Part shown: piece by piece, positions 53,301 through 61,369 of the stretch
Layout of the letters: every line of letters begins with the position of its first letter
Numbering within the stretch: position 1 is the first letter of the stretch
Assembly (NCBI RefSeq): GCF_000293885.2
Contig: NZ_CP010945.1
Coordinates: 930,001 to 994,000 of the forward strand
Direction: 5' to 3'
DNA length: 64,000 nucleotides
DNA from: Pseudomonas fluorescens NCIMB 11764
GTDB taxonomy: Bacteria; Pseudomonadota; Gammaproteobacteria; Pseudomonadales; Pseudomonadaceae
Translations under genes and position numbers: made by a program
The notes under the pieces: generated by a model
The model's input: the letters and a program-made list of their open reading frames with translations, nothing else
Database searches by the model: none
What the model was told of the DNA's origin: nothing

Positions 53301-54900
53301 CAATGCTCGCGAAGCCATTCCCAATTACCGGAAAGCGATGATCAGCCGCCTGGATTTCCAGTTATCGCTGCTGGAAAAATGGTTCAACCACCAGCGCCCT
53401 GTTTTCGACAATCAGATGCGTCTCTCCCTCGACCTGCTCGACACACAGCGAACGGAAGACACGCAGACCGCCCGACAGACCTATCAACTCACGAGTGATC
53501 TGACCGCCGCTTACATCGAGAAAATCGAATTCGCGCAATCACGCTTCGAGCAACTGAACCTGCTCGGCAAAGAAGCCGTGGAAGTGATCCGTGACGTCAA
53601 GACCAACATGCCGCCGTTCGATTTACAGGACCTCAAACTGTTCCAGATCACACTGGGCCAGGAGTTGTGCCTCGATACTTCTGTTGCAGCCACACACGAA
53701 GCACGCCCGGCGCTGGAGACCGTAGTCGAAAACGCAGCGCTCGCCATTCAGGCTTCACTGGATCTGGCCGGCGACGACGATGTGTTGCGTTTGCCGGAGC
53801 GAATCGAAGGGCTCAGTGATCTGGTGGAGCAACTCGCGATCACCGATCAGCGCATCATCGATCTGCCTGGCGAGTTTCCCGGTCAGTTCCTGCAATCACC
53901 GCTCGACCTGATGCGCCAACGTATCGACGCGTTTCAAAAAAACACGGTGAAGCACCTGGCGAGCCTGTTGCGCGAGCGACAGGCGCTGGAGCCGCAACCG
54001 GGCCCTTCCCGCCTGCCGGTCGTTCCCGCCAAGCGCATCATCAAGACTCGTTACAACGGCACGGTGGTCGGCCAACTCCGCGCCGACTCTGCGGCGGACG
54101 GATCAGAACTGATCGACGTCACGTCGACGCTGACGGGCAAAGTCATTTCGACGTTTCATGAGAAAACCCCAGGGGTATGGGTTGAAAGAGTCGCCGCGAA
54201 AGCGGTTCCTTCCGTCGTTATTCCACCGGATCTGGATGCAAGCATTGTTCAGGGTCAGGCATTGCTGGACGGGCTGGAGACGTTCATTCGCCGAACGGAC
54301 GCCCATTCAAAAGGACCGCGGCGAATTCCCGTGGAAATCGAGGAAATGTTCCATCAGCAGGCCCATCGATTGCAGGAGGTCGCCAAGGCCATCGACGAAG
54401 CGCTGATTTCCAGCAACGCCATCGATGGCGGTCCGGGATCGGCCGTCACACTGGCCAAACAACTCAATGACGCAGCAATCCGGCTCTACAGCCAGGGACG
54501 CACAACGCGAATCAGCATGACCAAGCTGCAGCCGCCTACGGCAGAGCGTGTTCAGTGGCTGCAAAGCGAAGGTCAGGTCGACATCGTCAAGAACCCCGGC
54601 CGGCGGTTGCTCAAAAACCGTAAAAAAGACTACCTCGAGGAATACGAAGTCCGTGACCACACCAGCAAAAATGTTCTGTGGTATGCCCACTTTCACTATT
54701 CAGAGCCCGCATCGCCTGCACAAACTTTCACCGCGGCGCATCTGAAAACGGTGCAGCAACGGCTGCTGGGCGGCGCGTTCGAAGCTCGCAGTGCGAATGA
54801 CGATCTCCATGCGATCTCGATCTATCGCAGCGAAATCAGTCCACAACTGGCAACAACACTGTTCTTCGCAAAGGTGCCGCCATCGGCGTCAAAATCGTAA
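50317..54900 (+). CDS. Giant DUF6543 (dermonecrotic-toxin-like) protein, long paralogue
   Basis: A 1527-residue protein, colinear with the 1133-residue paralogue up to about residue 910: MFVIGPKSADQGPCLLYRP, GKWYAKVGQRWFEV around Trp864 against Trp863 in the other, then FIDTRLRLRGGG. From about 915 to 1400 it has an extra, mostly helical segment starting with a coiled coil (RQRLEQQNKERLAELKQQM) and rich in LDLLDTQRTED-like helices. The last 118 residues rejoin the paralogue (KNVLWYAHFHYSEP, YRSEISPQLATTLFF). No signal peptide. AGGAG six bases before the ATG. Placed directly after the disrupted potF terminator on the same strand. Toxin function is inferred from the family name only. Confidence 0.8.
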   Translation: MPDTASPSADNILTQLVTGPSIREVAATALGPALNALYPPLKIDPTLATVVTPTWVETGGDVVPGSNLYESLTDVLVRIGLSGSTVTLIDGEHFLTLQPGVDPPAQLPVNITAIGSLINTLASQLFIAYQQQQLDYWNQETSASTPRWHQLSQALQDIWNLDEATDWDADQKAMARAVFTHPDRATRRQHDKYLTKACLIDTECTANAVTEHLRVLDIAVFVGTLDTRTLVLTHSIAEGFKHYDSVAALGAALFAHPGSSSTGQTLQWRLYEPEGNFFHHQACALIALEAEAIGAFNSFQNAAPASLSPQISAAAKSFTEFEALPSSRFNKVQGLLTGWLNNALSADLTRYSRHLMDLAQLREQDAGKTFDEGIAALPEFALQTLREQMIKDHPAAASLNLEDVQISITSVVVLGAVVIPGKTQTVTLSLIELALQNLIAVPLGNKTVQYKNGDPVPVWMTPAYLENLVTQVDIGAVYPALIKRKLLDDSQETVRRQALYTRHLRTQLPLQALQHKMRGEAGIDERGYQYVNAALQQNAAERRVNGQEIVIRPLAFIAGNRADSKVDEVANMFVIGPKSADQGPCLLYRPLLVPSLLQYPNEANLLYAIKHEKSLRQSVLAWLADDVRFNYSQYVFCGELPSVWTLTQLLVDPTSALGKMGAVSLSAAALDDVSLAPLFKANANAMMTLADRQSVSNTQARWATLKHGAWMLFNVALPFLGRTAGVAGWIWQIMDDLQAITEAKENEDSESAWSALTDLLLTLGMVLAHRAASRHKPVTRLIEKVEPPVTPPIKPAHKITVTRLPDLDQLPHTHETSLHAVATLPPVALGTLLDELEIAEPKGMAVASSAPGPHQHLSSLNGKWYAKVGQRWFEVTLNDNHDVQITDSRLSPTRSGPLLVKNTKGEWFIDTRLRLRGGGKERQRLEQQNKERLAELKQQMIAFEGQTKSRETELKEAEKKAQAPTATDNHRRLYLEMLDAQMSFISANIEQMKAFNAREAIPNYRKAMISRLDFQLSLLEKWFNHQRPVFDNQMRLSLDLLDTQRTEDTQTARQTYQLTSDLTAAYIEKIEFAQSRFEQLNLLGKEAVEVIRDVKTNMPPFDLQDLKLFQITLGQELCLDTSVAATHEARPALETVVENAALAIQASLDLAGDDDVLRLPERIEGLSDLVEQLAITDQRIIDLPGEFPGQFLQSPLDLMRQRIDAFQKNTVKHLASLLRERQALEPQPGPSRLPVVPAKRIIKTRYNGTVVGQLRADSAADGSELIDVTSTLTGKVISTFHEKTPGVWVERVAAKAVPSVVIPPDLDASIVQGQALLDGLETFIRRTDAHSKGPRRIPVEIEEMFHQQAHRLQEVAKAIDEALISSNAIDGGPGSAVTLAKQLNDAAIRLYSQGRTTRISMTKLQPPTAERVQWLQSEGQVDIVKNPGRRLLKNRKKDYLEEYEVRDHTSKNVLWYAHFHYSEPASPAQTFTAAHLKTVQQRLLGGAFEARSANDDLHAISIYRSEISPQLATTLFFAKVPPSASKS

Positions 54901-54926
54901 GTCTTGCGTCGTTGAACCGTCACCGC

Positions 54927-56477
54927 TTAACGGCGCCAGACCTTTTCCAGTCGCCCGAGTGCGGTACTGATGGCCGCCTCGGGCACGGCCGCGAAACCCA
55001 GGACCAGCCCGGCACGCTGGTCCACCGGTTGCTGCGAATCCGACAGCCAATAGCTGCTCAGCGGGTTGATCTCGACATCGACGCTGGCGGCTTTTTCCAC
55101 CAGTTCGTACTCGCGGGCCTGTGAGTCGACAGGCACCGTCATATGCAACCCTGCCGCAACACTCGGCAGGCTGCCGATGCCGGGGATGTTCTGCGGCCAG
55201 CCGGCCAATAATGCATTGCGTCGGCTCAGGGCCGCACGGCGCATGCGGCGGATGTGCCGCTGGAAATGCCCGGCGGCCATGAACTCGGCCATCACCGCTT
55301 GGGTGCTGACTTCGGAATGCCGAACGTCCACCGCTCGCCGTTGAGAAAACGCCTGCACCAGTGCGGGCGGCAACACCAGGTAACCCAGGCGCAACGCCGG
55401 GAACGCGACTTTGCCAAAGGTCCCGACGTACAAGACCCGGCCCTGTCGATCGAGTGCCGCCAACGGCGCCAGGGGGGCGCCGCTGTAACGGTATTCGCCA
55501 TCGTAGTCGTCCTCGACGATCCAGCCCTGGTTGCGCTCTGCCCAAGCGAGCAATTCAAGGCGTCGCGCCAGGCTCATCACCACCCCGGTCGGGTATTGAT
55601 GCGAAGGCGTGACGTAGGCCAGCCGACAATCGCTAAGCCGGGCCAATTCAGTACAGTCGATGCCCTCACTGTCCACCGCCACCCCATGCAATTTCGCACC
55701 GGCCACCGCGAACGCATGACCCGCCGCCCGATACCCCGGATTTTCAATTGCCACCCCGTCGCCCGGCTCCACCAGCAGCTGTGCACAAAGGCTAATCCCC
55801 TGCTGTGCACCGCTGGTGATCACTATTTGCTCAGCCGAACACTGCATTCCTCGCGAACTGCGCAAGTACGCCGCGATCATGCCGCGCAATCGTGCATCGC
55901 CTGCTGGATCGCCATAACACAACTGCTGCAAATCCGGTTTACGCCAGAAAGCCGCATTCAGCTTGGCCCAGACCTCGAAAGGAAACAGATCGAATGCCGG
56001 AACACCCACCCGAAATGCGCGAGGCGGACCACTCGGCGGCAGGGCCAAATGGTTCTTGTCAACGCGCCCCAGCGCCCCACTGTGGATAACTTTACTGGAT
56101 GAAATCACAGGTAAATCCAGCCAATTTGTGGATAAGGCTGTTGATAACCCTGTGGAAAACCCTGTGGATACTTTTGTGGATAGTTTTTTTGCCGGGAGTA
56201 CGGATTGCGGTAATTGCGCGACATAGGTTCCGTCACCGACGCGCCCTTCGATAAACCCTTCGGCATAGAGCTGATCGTAAGCCCGCACCACGCTGTTGCG
56301 GGAAATCGCCAGTGCTGCCGCCAGATCGCGGCTGGCCGGCAATCGCGTGCCGCTGGCCAATCGCCCGTCAAGCACACGCAAGCGCAAGGCCTGGTAGAGC
56401 TGACGACTCAGGCCCTGACGGCGATCAAGTTCGATGCCCGCAGGGTTGAACGACAAGGAAAGCGGCGCATCCGTCAT
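54927..56477 (-). CDS. MocR/PdxR-type GntR-aminotransferase regulator
   Basis: A 516-residue fusion of a GntR winged helix (residues 20-90, YQALRLRVLDGRLASGTRLPASRDLAAAL) with a fold-type I aminotransferase domain (about 160-516) that binds PLP; the Lys is in YVGTFGKVAFPALRLGY. Members regulate PLP synthesis or amine metabolism. The linker contains (x-x-Ser-Thr) tetrapeptide repeats from about residue 98 to 117, coded by a 12-bp DNA repeat. Divergent from paiB; the neighbouring PaiB and GNAT genes are plausible targets. Confidence 0.9.
   Translation of the reverse strand: MTDAPLSLSFNPAGIELDRRQGLSRQLYQALRLRVLDGRLASGTRLPASRDLAAALAISRNSVVRAYDQLYAEGFIEGRVGDGTYVAQLPQSVLPAKKLSTKVSTGFSTGLSTALSTNWLDLPVISSSKVIHSGALGRVDKNHLALPPSGPPRAFRVGVPAFDLFPFEVWAKLNAAFWRKPDLQQLCYGDPAGDARLRGMIAAYLRSSRGMQCSAEQIVITSGAQQGISLCAQLLVEPGDGVAIENPGYRAAGHAFAVAGAKLHGVAVDSEGIDCTELARLSDCRLAYVTPSHQYPTGVVMSLARRLELLAWAERNQGWIVEDDYDGEYRYSGAPLAPLAALDRQGRVLYVGTFGKVAFPALRLGYLVLPPALVQAFSQRRAVDVRHSEVSTQAVMAEFMAAGHFQRHIRRMRRAALSRRNALLAGWPQNIPGIGSLPSVAAGLHMTVPVDSQAREYELVEKAASVDVEINPLSSYWLSDSQQPVDQRAGLVLGFAAVPEAAISTALGRLEKVWRR
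56081..56089. promoter_or_regulatory. DnaA-box match inside the MocR gene
   Basis: TGTGGATAA, an exact complement of the DnaA box TTATCCACA, 38 bases before the tandem cluster at 56127. Function in this coding sequence unproven. Confidence 0.4.
56127..56186. repeat. Five 12-bp tandem units, each DnaA-box-like
   Basis: TGTGGATAA at 56127, TGTTGATAA at 56139, TGTGGAAAA at 56151, TGTGGATAC at 56163 and TGTGGATAG at 56175: one exact and four single-mismatch DnaA boxes at exactly 12-bp period. On the coding (minus) strand each unit gives four codons ending Ser-Thr. Confidence 0.75.
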
Positions 56478-56567
56478 GACAATGGACCTATGAAATTCGT
56501 CATTAATGGCTCTTACAACAGACCAATAGCCTGCCTAGGATGAAGGCATTCGCCAAGGAGTTTTTCC

Positions 56568-57191
56568 ATGTACAACCCCAGCGGCTTTGCCATCAAAGAT
56601 CTGGACGATCTGCAGCAGCAGATACTCGGCACCCGCCTCGCCCTGGTCGTTACCCACGGCGAGCAAGGCCTGCAAGCCAGTCATCTGCCCCTGCTGTTCC
56701 GCCCGGACCAAGGTCCGAACGGCACCCTCTACGGCCACTTCGCCCGGGCCAATCCACAGTGGAAAGAACTTCACAATGGCGCCGAGGCCCTGGTGATCTT
56801 TGCCGGCGCCGACGCGTATGTCAGCCCCGGTTTTTATCCGAGCAAAGCCGAGCACGGCAAAGTCGTGCCGACCTGGAACTACGTCGCCGTCCACGCGTAC
56901 GGCACCGCAGAGGTTTTCACCGACGCCGACCGTCTGCTCAACCTGGTCAGTGCGTTGACCGATCACCATGAAGCCGGTCGCGCCCAACCATGGGCAGTCA
57001 CCGATGCACCCGCCGATTACATCGACGGCATGCTCAAGGCCATCGTCGGGTTTGCCCTGCCGATCCAGCGCCTGGAAGGCAAACGCAAACTCAGCCAGAA
57101 CCGCAGCACCACAGACATCGCCGGTGTGCGCGAAGGGCTCGCCGCCAGCCCCGATGTGCACGACCAGGCCCTTGCCCACTTGATGCGATAA
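56568..57191 (+). CDS. PaiB-like FMN-binding negative regulator
   Basis: A 207-residue split-barrel protein of the PaiB group, first known as a repressor of sporulation and degradative enzyme genes in Bacillus. Family marks are MYNPSGFAIKDLDDL, LVVTHGEQGLQASHLPLLF, YGHFARANPQWKEL and VPTWNYVAVHAYGTAEV. In Bacillus paiB is partnered with the acetyltransferase paiA; here two GNAT genes follow at once, a parallel arrangement. AAGGAG precedes the ATG. Confidence 0.92.
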   Translation: MYNPSGFAIKDLDDLQQQILGTRLALVVTHGEQGLQASHLPLLFRPDQGPNGTLYGHFARANPQWKELHNGAEALVIFAGADAYVSPGFYPSKAEHGKVVPTWNYVAVHAYGTAEVFTDADRLLNLVSALTDHHEAGRAQPWAVTDAPADYIDGMLKAIVGFALPIQRLEGKRKLSQNRSTTDIAGVREGLAASPDVHDQALAHLMR

Positions 57192-57200
57192 GGATTGAAC

Positions 57201-57647
57201 ATGAGTCAGATTGAAATCCGCCAGGTCACCGCTGACGATCACGCTGCGTGGCTGCCTCTGTGGCAAGCCTACCTGCGCTTCTACAACACCGAACTGCCCG
57301 AGGCCGTCACCCAAAGCACCTGGCAACGCATGCTCGACTCGAATGAACCGACTCATTCAGCGTTGGCGTGGGTCGACGGCAAAGCGGTCGGCATGGTGAA
57401 CTTCATCTACCATCGCTCGAACTGGAGCATCGAAAACGCCTGCTACCTGCAAGACTTGCTGGTGACGCCCGAAACCCGCGGCACCGGCGTTGGCCGCAAG
57501 CTGATCGAATTCGTCTACGCCACCGCCAAAGCGGACGGTTGCTGCAAAGTGCACTGGCTGACCCACGAAACCAACGCCACCGCGATCCAGCTCTACGAGC
57601 GTATCGCCGAACGCCCCGGTTACATCCAGTTTCGCAAAGCCATTTAA
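57201..57647 (+). CDS. GNAT N-acetyltransferase
   Basis: A 148-residue acetyl-CoA-dependent acetyltransferase. The acetyl-CoA loop is YLQDLLVTPETRGTGVGRKLIEFVY (Arg-Gly-Thr-Gly-Val-Gly), and the C-terminal HWLTHETNATAIQLYERIAERPGYIQF is typical of single-domain GNAT enzymes. Substrate unknown. Starts nine bases after paiB behind AAGGA, so probably in one operon. A polyamine or amino compound substrate would suit a PaiA-like role, but that is only inference. Confidence 0.9.
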   Translation: MSQIEIRQVTADDHAAWLPLWQAYLRFYNTELPEAVTQSTWQRMLDSNEPTHSALAWVDGKAVGMVNFIYHRSNWSIENACYLQDLLVTPETRGTGVGRKLIEFVYATAKADGCCKVHWLTHETNATAIQLYERIAERPGYIQFRKAI

Positions 57648-57664
57648 GGTTCAAGGAGAACAGC

Positions 57665-58336
57665 ATGTCGACTTCACTCGCGGACTGGAAAGGTGTCCCG
57701 GCACCGTCCGTTAAAACCATCGAAGGTCGTTTCATCCGTCTGGAAAAACTCGACCCGGCGCGTCACGCCGACGGCTTGTGGAAAGCCCTGCAAGGCCCCG
57801 GCTCCGACCCAAAACTGTGGGATTACCTGCCTTACGGTCCATTCCCGGAGCGCAGCACTTTCAACGACTGGCTGAACAACCACGCAGCCAACAGCGACCC
57901 GTATTTCTTCACTGTGATCGACCGGGCCAGCGGCGACGTGCAAGGCATTCTCAGTCTGATGTCGATCGTTCCGTCTCAGGGCCGCATCGAGATCGGCCAC
58001 GTGACCTTCGGCGCGCCGATGCAGCGCTCGCCGAAAAGTACCGAAGCGGTTTATCTGCTGGCCAAGGAATCCTTTGCCCTGGGTTACCGGCGCCTGGAGT
58101 GGAAATGCAACAACGGCAACGCCCGCTCCAAGTACGCGGCGGAGCGGTTGGGGTTCAGTTTTGAAGGGGTGTTCCGTCAGCACATGGTGGTCAAGGGTCA
58201 GAACCGGGATACGGCCTGGTATTCGATTCTGGATTCGGAATGGCCGGCGATTGGCGCGGGGTTTGAGCGCTGGTTGAGCGATGAGAATCAGTCGGAGTCG
58301 GGACAGGTGAAAACGCTGGCTGAGTGTCGCGGGTAG
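57665..58336 (+). CDS. GNAT acetyltransferase, RimJ/RimL type
   Basis: A 223-residue acetyltransferase of the RimJ/RimL-like group: GRFIRLEKLDPARHADGLW at the N-terminus, then GILSLMSIVPSQGRIEIGHVTFG and the C-terminal RRLEWKCNNGNARSKYAAERLGFSFEGVFRQ, which is typical. Many relatives modify amino groups of small molecules or proteins; substrate is not deducible. AAGGAG lies upstream and the gene follows the first GNAT gene by 17 bases. Confidence 0.92.
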   Translation: MSTSLADWKGVPAPSVKTIEGRFIRLEKLDPARHADGLWKALQGPGSDPKLWDYLPYGPFPERSTFNDWLNNHAANSDPYFFTVIDRASGDVQGILSLMSIVPSQGRIEIGHVTFGAPMQRSPKSTEAVYLLAKESFALGYRRLEWKCNNGNARSKYAAERLGFSFEGVFRQHMVVKGQNRDTAWYSILDSEWPAIGAGFERWLSDENQSESGQVKTLAECRG

Positions 58337-58352
58337 ATCAGCGGCGTCTGGA

Positions 58353-58401
58353 CGAACGCCTTCGTCGAAAGGCCGCCGGAGCCAGCTCCGGGCGGCGTTC
58401 G
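58353..58401. terminator. Large hairpin between converging genes
   Basis: CGAACGCC pairs with GGCGTTCG and GCCGCC with GGCGGC inside it. It ends 11 bases before the homocysteine methyltransferase stop and could terminate both genes. Confidence 0.6.
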
Positions 58402-58411
58402 ACGATTGGCT

Positions 58412-59326
58412 TCACACTAATTTCTGGGCCAACACCGCAATATGCTCCGGCCCAATCCCGCAGCACCCGCCCAAATGGCTGGCGCCGCGCTTCTGCCAAT
58501 CGGCCGCCCAATGCAGATAACCCGGCGGATCAAGGTCCTCGCGCAACGGGTCCAGACCATCATTGGCGGTCGCCTCTTTCGGTTGCGGCGGGAAGGCATT
58601 GGCATACGCGCCGATGTGAATCTTCACCCCCAAACGCTCGAAGGTTTCCCGCGCGGCATCAATCGCCGCACCGATCACTTCCGGCTGGCTGCAGTTGAAC
58701 AGCAACGTCTCGACGCCCAGCTCGGCAGCCACCGCAGCTGCTTCAGCCACAGGCTCACCGGAGCGTAAACGCGGGACTTCGTCCGTGTCTTCATCCTTCA
58801 GGGTAAACGACAGCCAGAACGGCTTGCCGTCTTTGGGCAGACCGGCGTGAATCGCTCGCGCTTCAACGATCGAACCCTGGGTTTCCGCCAGCCACACATC
58901 AACATGGGGCGCCAGGCCCTTTACCAGCGGCGTCAGCAGTTCAGCTACCCGACTGGCGTCGAACAGGTCTGGGCGGTAAGAGCCAAACAGCGGCGGCAGT
59001 GAACCCGCCACGCGGACCGGTTTGCCCGAGGCATCAACCGCGCGCCGTGCCAGCTCTCCGGCCAGCGCTGCAAGCGCCTGCCCCTCAGCAGCAAATCGCT
59101 CTTCACCAATGTGAAACGGCACCACCGCGTAACTGTTGCTGGTGATCACGTTCGCACCGCTTTCGATATAAGCCGCGTGCACCGCCTCCACGGCCTGCGG
59201 CGCTTCGCTCAAGGCCAGCGCCGACCATTCGGGCTGCCTGAATGGCGCACCTCGACGCTGCAACTCACGTCCCATGCCGCCATCCAGAATCACCGTGCTT
59301 TTTGCGCCCATATGCTTTTCACTCAT
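58412..59326 (-). CDS. Homocysteine S-methyltransferase family protein
   Basis: Transfers methyl groups to homocysteine, commonly from S-methylmethionine (MmuM-like). The 304-residue protein has VILDGGMGRELQRRG at the N-terminus, the first zinc Cys in LLFNCSQPE and the Cys pair in HLGGCCGIGPEHI, so the metal site is complete. Three starts (GTG, this ATG, another ATG five codons on) compete; none has a strong ribosome site. Divergent from an amino-acid ABC binding protein gene, consistent with a methionine or methylmethionine link. Confidence 0.85.
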   Translation of the reverse strand: MSEKHMGAKSTVILDGGMGRELQRRGAPFRQPEWSALALSEAPQAVEAVHAAYIESGANVITSNSYAVVPFHIGEERFAAEGQALAALAGELARRAVDASGKPVRVAGSLPPLFGSYRPDLFDASRVAELLTPLVKGLAPHVDVWLAETQGSIVEARAIHAGLPKDGKPFWLSFTLKDEDTDEVPRLRSGEPVAEAAAVAAELGVETLLFNCSQPEVIGAAIDAARETFERLGVKIHIGAYANAFPPQPKEATANDGLDPLREDLDPPGYLHWAADWQKRGASHLGGCCGIGPEHIAVLAQKLV

Positions 59327-59423
59327 ATGCTTATGAAAATAACTCACTACCGGAGCCGTACTTATAACTATTTAATACGCACCATTCGGTGAATAACAAC
59401 CCATTTTTTATCAGGGATCGACT

Positions 59424-60245
59424 GTGAAACTTCAACCACTCCTGGCCTTGGGCCTGACGATTCTGACTGCCTCAACCCAAGCCTTCGGTGGCGCCACGCT
59501 GGACCGCATCGAGCAAAAGAAAGAACTGGTCGGCGTGCTGATGGAAAGCTATCCACCCTTCTCGTTCCTCAATGACCAGAACCAACTCGACGGCTTCGAC
59601 GTTGATGTGGCCAAAGCCGTGGCGAACAAACTCGGGGTCAAACTGCGCCTCGAAACGCCATCCTGGGACGTGATTGCCGCCGGCCGCTGGAGCGGCCGCT
59701 ACGACATTTGCATCTGCTCCATGACCCCGAGCAAGGCCCGCGCCGAAGTCTTCGACTTCCCGGTCGAGTATTACGCCTCACCTGCGGTGATCGTGGTCAA
59801 CGCCAAGGACGACAGCATCCACAGTGCCAAGGATTTGAGCGGCAAGAAAGTCGGCCTCACCAGCGCTTCCAGCTATGAAAGCTACCTGAACAAAAACCTG
59901 GTGATCGAAGGCGCCGAAGACACGCAATTGCAGTACCCATTCGAGAATGTGCAAATCGCCCCGTATGACACCGACAACGTGGCGTTCCAGGACTTGGGGC
60001 TGGGTGCCGGCGTACGACTGGATGCGGTCCTTACCAACCTGGTTACCGCGCAGCCGCGACTGACCGAAGACAAACGCTTCAAGCTCGCCGGCGAACCGCT
60101 GTACTCGGAGCCAAACTCGGTGGCCATCGAAAAAGGCGACGCACAATGGGACGCCAAGGTGCGTGACGTCTTCGCGCAACTGAGACAGGACGGCACCCTG
60201 AGCAAGCTCTCGCAAAAATGGATCGGCGCCGACATCAGCAAATGA
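59424..60245 (+). CDS. Amino-acid ABC transporter binding protein
   Basis: A 273-residue periplasmic binding protein, family 3. Signal peptide residues 1 to about 21 (LTILTASTQAFG). The mature part shows LVGVLMESYPPFSFLNDQNQLDG, FDVDVAKAVANKLGVKL and GKKVGLTSASSYESYL, with the C-terminal DGTLSKLSQKWIGAD. Start GTG after AGGGAT. The stop overlaps the permease start. Ligand could be a sulfur amino acid given the neighbouring methyltransferase, but that is inference. Confidence 0.9.
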   Translation: MKLQPLLALGLTILTASTQAFGGATLDRIEQKKELVGVLMESYPPFSFLNDQNQLDGFDVDVAKAVANKLGVKLRLETPSWDVIAAGRWSGRYDICICSMTPSKARAEVFDFPVEYYASPAVIVVNAKDDSIHSAKDLSGKKVGLTSASSYESYLNKNLVIEGAEDTQLQYPFENVQIAPYDTDNVAFQDLGLGAGVRLDAVLTNLVTAQPRLTEDKRFKLAGEPLYSEPNSVAIEKGDAQWDAKVRDVFAQLRQDGTLSKLSQKWIGADISK

Positions 60246-61078
60246 CTTCCTTTCCCAACCCACCTCAGCCGCCACAACCGGCGGCTGAGTCTCGGCTGCA
60301 ACGGATCTTCGGTTTTCGCACGCGGCTGTACCTGACCTGGGCGGCAATGCTGGGTCTGTTCGCCAGCTTCTTCCTGAGCTTCGACCTGAAGTTCTCGATC
60401 ATCCTCGACAAACTGCCCAACCTGATCGGCCTGCACTTGGCGCCGAACGGTTTTCTGCAGGGCGCGGCGCTGACACTGTTTTTGTGCCTGTGCTCGATCC
60501 TCGCGTCGTCGCTGCTGGGCTTTATCACTGCCATTGCACGGCTGTCGAAAAGTGCTGTGGCCTTCGGGATTGCGAGTTTTTACGCCTCGTTCTTTCGCGG
60601 CACCCCTTTGCTGATCCAGATCCTGTTGATCTACCTGGGTCTGCCGCAACTCGGCATTGTGCCGGGCGCCGTCGCCGCCGGCATAATCGCCCTGTCACTG
60701 AACTACGGCGCCTACCTGAGCGAAATCTTCCGCGCCGGCATCCTCGGCGTACCCCATGGCCAACGCGAAGCCTCACTGGCGCTGGGCATGCGCGAAACCG
60801 TGATCTTCTGGCGCGTTACCCTGCCACAAGCCATGCGCACCATCATCCCGCCGACTACCAACCAATTCATCTCGATGCTCAAAGACTCGTCACTGATCTC
60901 GGTAATGGGCGTTTGGGAAGTGATGTTCCTGGCGCAATCGTATGGGCGCTCGAGCTATCGCTACATCGAAATGCTGACGACGGCGGCGGTAATTTACTGG
61001 GTGATGTCGATTGGCTTGGAGCTGATTCAGGCGCGGATGGAACGGCATTACGGGAAGGCGTATTTGAGTCGTAGCTAG
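60242..61078 (+). CDS. Amino-acid ABC transporter permease
   Basis: A 278-residue inner-membrane permease of the HisMQ type. An N-terminal Pro-rich tail (PNPPQPPQPAAE) precedes five helices and the EAA loop GQREASLALGMRETVIFWRVTLPQAMRTIIPP, which contacts the ATPase. The ATG overlaps the binding-protein stop (ATGA). No ATPase gene follows; the next gene is an autotransporter, so an ATPase must come from another locus. FFRGTPLLIQILLIYLG is the usual polar-uptake signature. Confidence 0.92.
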   Translation: MTSFPNPPQPPQPAAESRLQRIFGFRTRLYLTWAAMLGLFASFFLSFDLKFSIILDKLPNLIGLHLAPNGFLQGAALTLFLCLCSILASSLLGFITAIARLSKSAVAFGIASFYASFFRGTPLLIQILLIYLGLPQLGIVPGAVAAGIIALSLNYGAYLSEIFRAGILGVPHGQREASLALGMRETVIFWRVTLPQAMRTIIPPTTNQFISMLKDSSLISVMGVWEVMFLAQSYGRSSYRYIEMLTTAAVIYWVMSIGLELIQARMERHYGKAYLSRS

Positions 61079-61102
61079 GGAGGGGTTGCAGCTATCCAAC
61101 CT

Positions 61103-61169
61103 TGCAGGAGCCCGCTTGCTGGCAATGGTGATCTCACGGACGCCATCGCCGGCAAGCCGGCCTCCTGCA
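61103..61169. repeat. REP-type inverted repeat after permease gene
   Basis: TGCAGGAGCCCGCTTGCTGGC and an imperfect complement (GCCGGCAAGCCGGCCTCCTGCA) enclose about 25 bases. Confidence 0.8.
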
Positions 61170-61369
61170 TGAGCTCTCGGACATTCACTGCGAATCTCTG
61201 TAAGAAAAAGCGCCTCAGCAAAAACGATAAATACAGCCACTCCCATTCGACTGTTCTTTTTCCGTTCAATCATCCGACGCCGCCCGCAATAGCTACCGGA
61301 AGCAGCCGACATCGGCGCCTGTACCCTCCCTTTTAGAGTTTGGTCTCCTGTCAACAGAGGCCAAAATCA

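Noticed and set aside
56081..56186. DnaA-box cluster considered as a replication origin
   Set aside because: It lies inside a coding gene, without AT-rich unwinding region or dnaA/dnaN/rpmH neighbours expected at Pseudomonas oriC.
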